A stretch of 33,240 bases of DNA from Actinomadura chibensis NBRC 106107 (GTDB lineage Bacteria > Actinomycetota > Actinomycetes > Streptosporangiales > Streptosporangiaceae): the NCBI RefSeq assembly GCF_001552135.1, contig NZ_BCQP01000014.1, positions 1-33,240 on the forward strand, read 5' to 3'. Of this stretch, positions 7,985 to 15,005 are shown piece by piece. Position 1 is the stretch's first letter. Every line of letters begins with the position of its first letter. Below the pieces are notes generated by a model. That model was given only the letters and a program-made list of their open reading frames with translations. It had not been told where the DNA came from and searched no databases. The translations under genes were made by a program, and so were the position numbers.

Positions 7985-8007
7985 GTGACGAGCGGGTCAC
8001 GGGTCAC
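7985..8007. promoter_or_regulatory. Inverted repeat GTGAC-N6-GTCAC plus extra GGGTCAC upstream of cyclase
   Basis: GTGAC (7985-7989) and GTCAC (7996-8000) form a perfect 5-6-5 inverted repeat, and GGGTCAC is repeated at 8001-8007. It lies about 80 bases upstream of the cyclase ATG, between that gene and the 3' end of the HxlR gene. Such spacing fits an operator. The GTGA/TCAC cores are eight bases apart, not the six of a classical Crp site, so Crp binding is only a possibility. It could also be a weak hairpin at the HxlR 3' end. Confidence 0.35.
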
Positions 8008-8023
8008 GGCCGTCCCGGCCGGC

Positions 8024-8518
8024 TCAGGTGCGGATGGGGTCGAGCATCCGGTGCGGCGTCCGGAGGACGCGGCTGACCGGGTCGGTGCGCCGCCGGACGC
8101 CGGGCCCCGCGTGGATCTCCAGCTCCTCCGGCGGGGCGGCGCGGCCGCAGGCGCCGCACGTCCCGTCGGGTCCGACGCGGGTGCCGCAGGCGACGTGCAC
8201 GAACACGCGGGACGGCTCGGCGGACAGGTGCGTCTCGGCCCACCGGGCCAGCGTGTGGACGACGGGCCACAGCTCCTTGCCCATGTCGGTGAGGACGTAG
8301 TCGTGGCCGTCCTTGGCGAGGACGCCGGTGTCGACGAGCGACTGGAGGCGCGCGGACAGCACGGCGCGCGGGATGTCCAGGTGGACGTGGAAGTCGCTGA
8401 AGCGGCGCACGCCGTAGAAGGCGTCCCGGATGATCAGCAGCGTCCAGCGCTCGCCCACGGCCTCCAGGGCGCGGGCGAGGGAGCAGTCCTGGGCGGCGTA
8501 GTCCTTGCCGAGTGCCAT
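8024..8518 (-). CDS. HxlR-family winged-helix regulator
   Basis: 164 residues from ATG 8518. The N-terminal cysteine context (QDCSLARALEAVGERWTLLIIRDAFYGVRRFSDF) is the HxlR signature. IPRAVLSARLQSLVDTGVL and VLTDMGKELWPVVHTLARWAE complete the winged helix. The C-terminal extension holds two CxxC-like pairs (CGTRVG, CGACGR), possibly a small zinc ribbon, making it longer than the minimal family. HxlR proteins act as dimers that sense electrophiles or small ligands. It is divergent from an MFS exporter, and two near-identical palindromes in the 92-base gap probably bind it. GATAAT (minus, 8533-8528) would start transcription two or three bases before the ATG, and no Shine-Dalgarno is present, so the mRNA is probably near-leaderless. 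Confidence 0.9.
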   Translation of the reverse strand: MALGKDYAAQDCSLARALEAVGERWTLLIIRDAFYGVRRFSDFHVHLDIPRAVLSARLQSLVDTGVLAKDGHDYVLTDMGKELWPVVHTLARWAETHLSAEPSRVFVHVACGTRVGPDGTCGACGRAAPPEELEIHAGPGVRRRTDPVSRVLRTPHRMLDPIRT

Positions 8519-8540
8519 GTGGACCACATTATCCGATCGC

Positions 8541-8600
8541 CGGTTCAATGACCGAACCGCTCGTGCTACGGTCGTCCCATTCGGTTCGTTCACTGAACTT
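8541..8600. promoter_or_regulatory. Two-copy operator GGTTC-N7-GAAC between HxlR and MFS genes
   Basis: Copy 1 is CGGTTC (8541-8546), seven bases, GAACCG (8554-8559), a perfect palindrome. Copy 2 is CGGTTC (8582-8587), seven bases, GAACTT (8595-8600), with the right arm partly degraded. The copies are 41 bases apart, about four helical turns, so both face the same side of the DNA. On the plus strand TTCAAT (8544-8549), 17 bases, TACGGT (8567-8572) is a plausible promoter for the MFS gene, with copy 1 over its -35. On the minus strand GATAAT (8533-8528) serves the regulator gene. This is the arrangement of an autoregulated regulator/exporter pair. Confidence 0.7.
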
Positions 8601-8610
8601 GGAGTTCCGC

Positions 8611-9990
8611 ATGACGACTCTGGCGCCGACCCGGGCCGCGCGCCGCGCGTCCGGCCCGTCCGCCGCGCTGGCCGTCCCCGCCGCCGCGACGCTGCTCGCC
8701 CTGATGAACTACACGGCGCCGATGGCGACGCTGGCCGACACCGCGCGCGGCCTGCGCGCGGGCGGGACGGCCCAGATCTGGCTGATGAGCTCGATCAGCC
8801 TCGGCCTCGCGGCGGCGCTGCTCGCCGTCGGGAGCCTCGCCGACGACCACGGCCGCAGGCGCGTGTTCGTGCTCGGCGCTGCGGCGCTGGCCGCGTCGAG
8901 CGTGGTCTGCGCGCTCGCGCCGGACGCCCCGCTCTTCGTCGGCGCGCGGATCGTCCAGGGGGCGGCGAGCGCGGCGCTCCTCGCGACCGGGCTCGGCATC
9001 ATCGCCGCGGCGTTCGAGCCGGGTCCGCGCCGGGCGCACGCCACCGGGGTGTGGGGCGCGATGCTCGGGCTCGGGATCGCGCTCGGCCCGATCGCGTCCG
9101 CCGGGCTGGCCGAGATCGGCGGCTGGCGGCTCTGGTACTGGGTGTGCGCCGCCGCCTCGGCGCCGGTGGGCCTCGCGGCGCTGCGGCTGCCCGAGTCCCG
9201 CGCCGCCCGGCCGCGCGGCCTCGACCTGCCGGGCCTGCTCACCATGGTCCTCGGGATCGGCGCCCTCGTCGCGGCGATCACGCTGGGGCGGCTCGGCTGG
9301 ACGCGCCCGTCCGTCCTCGGGCTGTTCGCGGCGGCGGCCGCACTGCTCGCCGCGTTCACCGCCGTGGAGGCGCGGCGCCGCGAGCCGATGCTCGACCTCG
9401 GGCTGTTCCGCCGCCCGGCGTTCCAGCTGTCGATCGTCGGGGCGCTCGTCACCGGGCTCGCCGTCATCGGGATCATGAGCTACCTGGCGACGCTGATGAC
9501 GCTCGTCCTCGGGCTGTCCGCGCTGGCGTCGGCGCTGGTCCTCGCGATCTGGTCGGGGCTGTCGTTCGCCGCCGCGCTGCAGGCCCGCAGGCTCCCGTCC
9601 CGGCTGCCCGCCGGGCGGCTGCTCGGCGCGGGCCTCGCGCTCAGCGCCGCCGGGGAGCTCGCCATGCTCGGGATGAGCCCGCACGGGCACTGGTGGCGGC
9701 TCGTCCCCGGGCTCGTCCTGTCCGGGATCGGCAGCGGGCTCGCCAACGCGATGCTCGCCCGGCTCGCGGTCGGGAGCGTCCCCGCCGACCGCGCGAGCAT
9801 GGGCTCGGGCGCCAACAACACCGCCCGGTACGTCGGCGCGTCGGTGGGCGTCGCGGTCGTCGGCGCCATCGCCACCGGGCCGGGCGGCGGCGCGTCCGGC
9901 CTCGCCCACGGCGCGAACGTCGCGATGCTCGTCTCCGCCGCCGTGGCCGTCGCCGGAGCGGGGCTCATGATGGCGATCAAGGAGCGCTAG
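8611..9990 (+). CDS. MFS drug/proton antiporter (DHA2-like)
   Basis: 459 residues with about 14 hydrophobic segments, typical of the DHA2 branch. The loop motif GSLADDHGRRRVFVLG (about 70-85) is the MFS motif A after TM2, and GARIVQGAASAALLATGLGIIAAAFEPG contains the motif around TM4. The signature GAMLGLGIALGPIASAGLAEIGGWRLWYW is motif C for antiporters. The role is probably efflux of a hydrophobic or electrophilic compound across the cytoplasmic membrane. ATG 8611 has GGAG six bases upstream. It is divergent from the HxlR gene and shares the operator region. Its TAG overlaps the convergent VWA gene's TAG through CTAG at 9987-9990. Confidence 0.9.
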   Translation: MTTLAPTRAARRASGPSAALAVPAAATLLALMNYTAPMATLADTARGLRAGGTAQIWLMSSISLGLAAALLAVGSLADDHGRRRVFVLGAAALAASSVVCALAPDAPLFVGARIVQGAASAALLATGLGIIAAAFEPGPRRAHATGVWGAMLGLGIALGPIASAGLAEIGGWRLWYWVCAAASAPVGLAALRLPESRAARPRGLDLPGLLTMVLGIGALVAAITLGRLGWTRPSVLGLFAAAAALLAAFTAVEARRREPMLDLGLFRRPAFQLSIVGALVTGLAVIGIMSYLATLMTLVLGLSALASALVLAIWSGLSFAAALQARRLPSRLPAGRLLGAGLALSAAGELAMLGMSPHGHWWRLVPGLVLSGIGSGLANAMLARLAVGSVPADRASMGSGANNTARYVGASVGVAVVGAIATGPGGGASGLAHGANVAMLVSAAVAVAGAGLMMAIKER

Positions 9991-11387
9991 GCGAGCTCCT
10001 CGATGAAAGCGGTGAGCTGCGCCAGGTTGCGGCACTCGTACATCGGGACGATCTCCCCGTACGGGGACGCGGCCGAGTCGCCGGTGTCCCACTGGACGCG
10101 CGGCTCGGGGTTGAGCCAGTACGCGTGCCGGGCGCGCCCCGCCATCGCGCGCAGGACGGGCAGCGACAGCTCGCCGTAGTTGGAGCGGGCGTCGCCGAGG
10201 ACGAGCAGGGACGTCTTCGGGGTGATCGCGTCCCGGTACCGCTCGTCGAAGACCTTGAAGGCGTGGCCGTAGTTGGAGCGGCCGGTGATCCAGACGAGGT
10301 CGGCCTCGGCGGCCATCCGCGCCATCGCGTCCGCGACGTCCGCGCCCGGCGCGAAGTACTTCGTGATCTCGTCGGTGGCGTCGATGAACGCGAACGCGCG
10401 GACCTTGCTGAACTGCTCCCGCAGCGCGAACGTGAGCAGCAGCGTGAAGTGCGCGAACGCCGACACCGAGTCGCTCGCGTCGCACAGGATCACGAGCTCG
10501 GGCCTGTGCGGGCGGGGCGGCCGGTGCCGGGTGGTCAGCGGCACCCCGCCGGTGGCGAGGGACGCGCGGACCGTCCGGCGGAAGTCGAGCCTCCCGCGCC
10601 TGCCCTGCCGCTGCTTCTGCACCAGCCGGGCCGCGAGCCTGCGGGCCAGCGGGTGCACCTCGCGGCGCAGCGCGGCCAGCTCGGCCCGTCCGGCGGCGGC
10701 GAAGTCGAGCCGCTCCGGCGGCGGGCGGACGGCGAGCCGGGCCGTCCGCTCGACGCCGGTGTCCTCGGCGATGCGGCGGCGGACCTCGCCCGCGACGAGG
10801 TCCTCGAACCGGGTCATCCGGTCGCGGAACGTCCGGCGGGCGACGCGCTCGGCCATGCCGCCGCGCTCGCGCCCCTCCAGGACGGCGGCGAGGAGCCGCG
10901 CCATGAGCGTCTCCGGCGACATGGCGCGCAGCACCCCGGCGGAGAACCACGACTCCTGCCCCGGCGTCCGCCCGTACTCGGCGACGGCGAGGCGGGCGAA
11001 CCGCCGCAGGCCCGCGTCGTCGCCGGACAGGAGGAGGTCGGCCAGCTCGTCACGGCGCGCCCGCACCCGAGGATCGAGCGCGGACGGGACGGGGCGGCCG
11101 TCGTCCCGCAGCGTCCGCGCCGGGCGGTCCGGGTCGGGCGCCGCGCCCGCGCCGTCCCCGACCGCCGCCGGGAACCACAGGTCGAAGAGCGTGTCGAACG
11201 TCGGGCGGTGCTGCGGCCGCTTCACCACGGTCGCGGCGTAGGCGGCGCGCAGCGACTCCCGGTCGAGCAGGTCGACCAGCCGCATGGCGCGGACGGCGTC
11301 CAGCCCCTCGGCGACCGACACCGGCAGCCCGGCGCGGCGCAGCTCCGCGACGAACCCGGCGTGCCGGTCGACGAGGGAGCCGGTCAC
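9987..11387 (-). CDS. VWA-domain protein, CoxE-like partner of MoxR ATPase
   Basis: 466 residues from GTG 11387. The C-terminal von Willebrand A fold carries a complete MIDAS DASDS at 303-307, followed by AFAFIDATDEITKYF and the ITGRSNYGHAF region. The N-terminal 290 residues are helical and Arg-rich. This layout matches CoxE-type proteins that work with a MoxR AAA+ ATPase as a metal-insertion or protein-remodelling chaperone pair. No CO dehydrogenase or other obvious client gene is adjacent, so the client is unknown. It starts four bases after the MoxR stop, implying translational coupling. Its 3' end overlaps the MFS gene. Confidence 0.9.
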   Translation of the reverse strand: MTGSLVDRHAGFVAELRRAGLPVSVAEGLDAVRAMRLVDLLDRESLRAAYAATVVKRPQHRPTFDTLFDLWFPAAVGDGAGAAPDPDRPARTLRDDGRPVPSALDPRVRARRDELADLLLSGDDAGLRRFARLAVAEYGRTPGQESWFSAGVLRAMSPETLMARLLAAVLEGRERGGMAERVARRTFRDRMTRFEDLVAGEVRRRIAEDTGVERTARLAVRPPPERLDFAAAGRAELAALRREVHPLARRLAARLVQKQRQGRRGRLDFRRTVRASLATGGVPLTTRHRPPRPHRPELVILCDASDSVSAFAHFTLLLTFALREQFSKVRAFAFIDATDEITKYFAPGADVADAMARMAAEADLVWITGRSNYGHAFKVFDERYRDAITPKTSLLVLGDARSNYGELSLPVLRAMAGRARHAYWLNPEPRVQWDTGDSAASPYGEIVPMYECRNLAQLTAFIEELA

Positions 11388-11391
11388 GGGG

Positions 11392-12264
11392 TCACAGCCC
11401 CAGTTCCTTGATCGCCCGCTCGTGGTCGGAGACGTGCTTCAGCACGACCCCGAGCGTCCCGGCGACGGCCGCCTCGTCCAGCGCGTCCAGGCCGAGGGCG
11501 AGCAGGGTCCGCGCCCAGTCGACGGTCTCCGCGATCGACGGCGCCTTCTTGACCTCCAGGTCGCGCAGCGTCCCGACGGTCCGGACGATCTGCTCGGCCA
11601 GCTCCGCGTCGATCCCCGGCACCTGGGCGAGGACGATGTCGCGCTCCCGCTCCGCCGCCGGGTAGTCGAGGTGCAGGTAGAGGCAGCGGCGCTTCAGCGC
11701 CTCCGACAGCTCCCGCGCCGCGTTGGAGGTGATGACCACGAACGGGCGGCGGACGGCGGCGACCGTCCCGAGCTCGGGGATCGTGACCTGGAAGTCCGAC
11801 AGGACCTCCAGGAGCATGCCCTCCACCTCGACGTCGGCCTTGTCCGCCTCGTCGATCAGCAGGACGGTCGGCTCCGCCCGCCGGATCGCCGCGAGCAGCG
11901 GCCGCTCCAGCAGGAACTCCTCGGAGAAGATGTCGTCGTGGGTCTCCTGCCAGGCCCGGTCCGCCGGGGCGGCCTGGATGGCGAGGAGCTGCTTCTTGTA
12001 GTTGAACTCGTAGAGCGCGCGGGCCTCGTCCAGGCCCTCGTAGCACTGGAGCCGGATCAGCTTGGCGCCGGTCGCCGCCGCGACCGCCTTCGCCAGCTCG
12101 GTCTTGCCGACCCCGGCCGGGCCCTCGACGAGCAGCGGCTTGCCGAGCGCCTGCGCGAGGTACACGGTCGTCGCGATCGCCTCGTCGGCGAGGTAGCGGA
12201 CCTCGGCGAGCCTGCGTCCCGCGTCGGCGGGCGAAGCGAACGTTCCGTCGATCGGACGGCTCAC
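11392..12264 (-). CDS. MoxR-family AAA+ ATPase
   Basis: 290 residues, the normal family length. Walker A is GPAGVGKTE (48-56) and Walker B is LLIDEAD (135-141). The sensor-1 region reads VITSNAARELSEALKRRC and includes the arginine of the usual RRC motif. GTG at 12264 is supported by GGAGG five bases upstream (12270-12274). The gene is the first of a two-gene operon with the VWA protein, with which MoxR ATPases form chaperone complexes that mature oxidoreductases or envelope proteins. A 17-base perfect palindrome (12318-12334) lies upstream, between this gene and a divergent small membrane protein. CATAAA about 35 bases upstream could be its -10. Confidence 0.93.
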   Translation of the reverse strand: MSRPIDGTFASPADAGRRLAEVRYLADEAIATTVYLAQALGKPLLVEGPAGVGKTELAKAVAAATGAKLIRLQCYEGLDEARALYEFNYKKQLLAIQAAPADRAWQETHDDIFSEEFLLERPLLAAIRRAEPTVLLIDEADKADVEVEGMLLEVLSDFQVTIPELGTVAAVRRPFVVITSNAARELSEALKRRCLYLHLDYPAAERERDIVLAQVPGIDAELAEQIVRTVGTLRDLEVKKAPSIAETVDWARTLLALGLDALDEAAVAGTLGVVLKHVSDHERAIKELGL

Positions 12265-12317
12265 ACGGACCTCCGGGACGATCTCGGACGGACCGGCAGT
12301 TTATGCGAGGCCCGCGT

Positions 12318-12334
12318 GCTACCTCCGGGGTAGC
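12318..12334. promoter_or_regulatory. Palindrome GCTACC-N5-GGTAGC between moxR and membrane-protein genes
   Basis: A perfect 6-5-6 palindrome sits 54 bases upstream of the moxR GTG and 59 bases upstream of the divergent ATG. It is flanked by CCCGCG on both sides as a direct repeat. Its position between two divergent genes suits an operator controlling either. Read as RNA it would make only a short hairpin without a U-tract, so a terminator is less likely. Confidence 0.45.
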
Positions 12335-12380
12335 CCGCGGTTCGCCCCGCCGGGTGACGCGCGCGGGGCGCGCCGTTGCC

Positions 12381-12386
12381 TATAAC
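12381..12386 (+). promoter_or_regulatory. -10 element TATAAC, leaderless start
   Basis: TATAAC ends six bases before the ATG at 12393. Transcription starting about seven bases after the -10 would begin at the A of the ATG itself. No Shine-Dalgarno is present in the gap (CGGATC). This is the usual form of leaderless genes in actinobacteria. A clear -35 was not found. Confidence 0.6.
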
Positions 12387-12392
12387 CGGATC

Positions 12393-12728
12393 ATGACGAC
12401 CCCACGGCTGCCGCGCGAGGACCTCGCCGCGGCGATGGCGGCCCGGCGCGAGCTCGGCCCGGACTATGACGACGCCTTCATCGAGACCGTCGTCGACCGC
12501 ATCGAGGAGGTCTTCGACTCGCGCGCCGCGCCGCGGGCGCGGCCGAAGCGGGCGCCCGAGCCGCGCCGCGGCGAGCGCGACCACGCGCTGCTCATGGCCG
12601 TCCTGTCGCTGCTCGCCGCGATCCCGCTGAGCGCCATCGCGGTCGTCAACGGCGGCCTCGCCGGTCTCTTCATCACGCTCACCGCGATCGTCGTCATCTA
12701 CGTCTGCTACACCTTCCGGCCGCGCTGA
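12393..12728 (+). CDS. Small two-TM membrane protein of unknown function
   Basis: 111 residues. The N-terminal half is soluble and charged (YDDAFIETVVDRIEEVFDSR, then an Arg/Pro-rich stretch). Two TM segments follow at about 68-84 and 88-107, and the protein ends in YTFRPR. The motif PDYDDAFIETVVDRIEEVFD is often seen at the start of small actinobacterial membrane proteins, but I know of no function. The start is set by the leaderless promoter. The stop lies three bases before the convergent acyl-CoA dehydrogenase stop. It is divergent from moxR and may share regulation with it. Confidence 0.8.
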   Translation: MTTPRLPREDLAAAMAARRELGPDYDDAFIETVVDRIEEVFDSRAAPRARPKRAPEPRRGERDHALLMAVLSLLAAIPLSAIAVVNGGLAGLFITLTAIVVIYVCYTFRPR

Positions 12729-12731
12729 CCG

Positions 12732-14927
12732 TCATCTGCCGGGCTCGGGGTCCCGCGGAAGGCCGAGGATGCGCTCGCCGATGATGTTGAGCTGCACCTC
12801 GGTGGTGCCGCCGTAGATCGTCATGGCGCGGCTGAACAGCATCGCGCGGGCCATGATCCCGCTCTCGGCGAGCGGGACCTCGGTGGCGGCGGCCGCGCCC
12901 TGCGCCGCCCAGCAGTGGTCCGCGACGTCCTGGTTGAACTGGACGCCGAGGAGCTTGCGGACGCTCGCCTCGGCGCCCGGCTCCACGCCGTTCAACTGCT
13001 TGAGCGTCGTGCGCAGGCCGAGCAGGTCGATCGACTGGCCCTGCGCGACGAGCCGTCCGACCTCGGCGGCGCCGGCCTCGTCGACGTCCCGCCCGGCGTA
13101 GAACTTCAGCAGCTCGGGGACGCCCATGCCGAGCCCGCCGCCGGTCGACAGCGACACCCGCTCGTTGGACAGCGTGTTCCGCGCGACCTGCCAGCCCCGG
13201 TTCACCTCGCCGACCACGTGCTCGTCGGGGACGAACACGCCGTCCAGGAACACCTCGTTGAACAGCGCGTCGCCGGTCAGCTCGCGCAGCGGGCGGACGT
13301 CCACGCCCTCGGCCCTCATGTCCACGATGAAGTAGGTGATGCCGTCGTGCTTGGGCGCGGCGGGATCGGTGCGGGCGACGCAGAAGCCCCATTCGGCGTG
13401 CTGGGCGAGGGACGTCCAGATCTTCTGGCCGGTGAGCCGCCAGCCGCCCTCGACGCGCTCGGCCCTCGTCGACAGCGACGCGAGGTCGGACCCGGCGCCG
13501 GGCTCGGAGAACAGCTGGCACCACACGATCTGGCCGCGCAGCGTCGGGCGCAGGAAGCGCTCCTTCTGCTCGTCCGTCCCGTAGCGGATGAGGGACGGCG
13601 TCAGCCACGCGCCGATCCCGAGGTTCGGGCCCTTGACCTTGGCGGCCCGCAGCTCCTGCTGGATGAGGATCTGCTCGACCGGCCCCGCCTCGCGTCCCCA
13701 CGGCCTCGGCAGGTGCGGTGCGGTCCAGCCCTCGTCGCCCATCCGGGCGTGCAGCGCGGACTTCTCCTCGATCGCGGCGAGTTCGGCGACCTCGGCGCGG
13801 ACCCGCTCGCGGAGGGGGCGCGCGTCGTCGTCCAGTTCGAGGACGACCTCGCGGCGGCCGCCCGCGAGGGCGAGCCGGGCGACCTCGCCCGCCCAGCCCG
13901 CCGCGGGCCCGAGCAGCGCCCGCAGCGTCGAGGCGCGGCGCAGGTAGAGGTGCGCGTCGTGCTCCCAGGTGAAGCCGATGCCGCCGAGGATCTGGATGGC
14001 GTCGCGGGCCGTCCGGACGCCCGCGTCGACCGCGACGACGGCGGAGACGGCGGCGGCGAAACCGGCGTCGGCCGCGTCCTCGTCGAGGGCGCGGGCCGCG
14101 TCCCAGGCGGCGGCGCGGGCCTGCTCCAGCGCGATCAGCGCGCGGGCCGCCTTGTGCTTGACGCCCTGGAACTGCCCGATCGGGCGCCCGAACTGCTCGC
14201 GGACCTTCGCGTACTCGGCGGCGGTCGACACGAGCCACCCGGCGAGGCCCGCCGCCTCGGCGCCGAACAGGGCCGCGGCGAGGTCGCGGACGCGGGCGGT
14301 GGTGACGCCGTCCAGGATCCGGTCGGCGGGCACGGCGGCGCCGGACGCCTCGACGGACGCGACGCGGCGGACCCGGTCCAGGCTCGGGACCGGGGTGACG
14401 GTCACGTCGGCGGCGTCCACGACGACCCACCGGACGCCGTCGTCCAGCGCGACGGGGAGGACGAGCACGTCGGCGAGGCCCGCGCCGAGCACGGTGCCGG
14501 CCGTGCCGGACACGACGAGGGCGTCGCCGTCGGCGCGGCCGGTCAGCCCGCCGTCCAGCGCGACCGCGCCGGTGCGCGAGCCGTCCGCGAGGCCGGGCAG
14601 CAGCCCCGCCCGCGCCCCGGCGTTCCCGGACGCGTCGATCACCGCGCTCGCGAGGACGGTCGGCAGGACCGGGCCGGGCGCGGCGGCCCGGCCGAGCTCC
14701 TCCAGCACGACGGCCAGTTCCAGCAGGCCGTAGCCCTGGCCGCCGTGCTCCTCGGGCAGGTGCAGCCCGAGCAGGCCCTGGTCGGCCAGCGCGGGCCAGA
14801 ACCCGGGCCGCGCCTCCTCGTCCGCCTCCAGCGCGGCCCGGACGGCCGTCGCCGGAATGTTGCGTTCGGCGAACCCGCGCACCGAATCGGCGAGCGCCTC
14901 GTGCTCCTCGGTCAGCCCGATGGCCAT
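12732..14927 (-). CDS. Double-length acyl-CoA dehydrogenase (FadE6/FadE34-like fusion)
   Basis: 731 residues, twice the usual length. It contains two acyl-CoA dehydrogenase units in tandem: about 1-350 (start TEEHEALADSVRGFAERN; end GGIGFTWEHDAHLYLRR) and about 375-731 (WCQLFSEPGAGSDLASLSTRA as the FAD/substrate loop; WTSLAQHAEWGF; VFLDGVFVP). It is a flavoprotein that would oxidise an acyl-CoA, possibly a steroid side chain or branched acid. The position matching the catalytic Glu of medium-chain enzymes is Gly in the second unit (IYGGT, 704-708), and the first unit lacks that segment. The base, if any, must lie elsewhere. ATG 14927 follows AGAGG by eight bases. An inverted repeat and TTCTAGAA lie upstream. 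It ends next to the convergent small membrane protein. Confidence 0.9.
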   Translation of the reverse strand: MAIGLTEEHEALADSVRGFAERNIPATAVRAALEADEEARPGFWPALADQGLLGLHLPEEHGGQGYGLLELAVVLEELGRAAAPGPVLPTVLASAVIDASGNAGARAGLLPGLADGSRTGAVALDGGLTGRADGDALVVSGTAGTVLGAGLADVLVLPVALDDGVRWVVVDAADVTVTPVPSLDRVRRVASVEASGAAVPADRILDGVTTARVRDLAAALFGAEAAGLAGWLVSTAAEYAKVREQFGRPIGQFQGVKHKAARALIALEQARAAAWDAARALDEDAADAGFAAAVSAVVAVDAGVRTARDAIQILGGIGFTWEHDAHLYLRRASTLRALLGPAAGWAGEVARLALAGGRREVVLELDDDARPLRERVRAEVAELAAIEEKSALHARMGDEGWTAPHLPRPWGREAGPVEQILIQQELRAAKVKGPNLGIGAWLTPSLIRYGTDEQKERFLRPTLRGQIVWCQLFSEPGAGSDLASLSTRAERVEGGWRLTGQKIWTSLAQHAEWGFCVARTDPAAPKHDGITYFIVDMRAEGVDVRPLRELTGDALFNEVFLDGVFVPDEHVVGEVNRGWQVARNTLSNERVSLSTGGGLGMGVPELLKFYAGRDVDEAGAAEVGRLVAQGQSIDLLGLRTTLKQLNGVEPGAEASVRKLLGVQFNQDVADHCWAAQGAAAATEVPLAESGIMARAMLFSRAMTIYGGTTEVQLNIIGERILGLPRDPEPGR

Positions 14928-14942
14928 GCGTCGAACCTCTCT

Positions 14943-14981
14943 CCGAACCCTCTTTGACCAAGATTCTAGAACAGGGTTCGG
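14943..14981. promoter_or_regulatory. Inverted repeat CCGAACCC/GGGTTCGG enclosing palindrome TTCTAGAA
   Basis: CCGAACCC (14943-14950) and GGGTTCGG (14974-14981) are perfect 8-base inverted repeats 23 bases apart. Inside lies the palindrome TTCTAGAA (14964-14971). It overlaps TAGAAT on the minus strand, a possible -10 for the acyl-CoA dehydrogenase. TAGAAC followed by GGTTC recalls the half-sites of KstR-type TetR repressors, but the spacing and right arm do not match a true KstR box. It is best read as an unassigned operator for this gene. Confidence 0.5.
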
Positions 14982-15005
14982 TCGAGTGGCGCGATACCCG
15001 AGCGC

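Noticed and set aside
14943..14981. KstR binding site upstream of the acyl-CoA dehydrogenase
   Set aside because: AAC and GTT are three bases apart and the right arm does not match; kept only as an unassigned operator.
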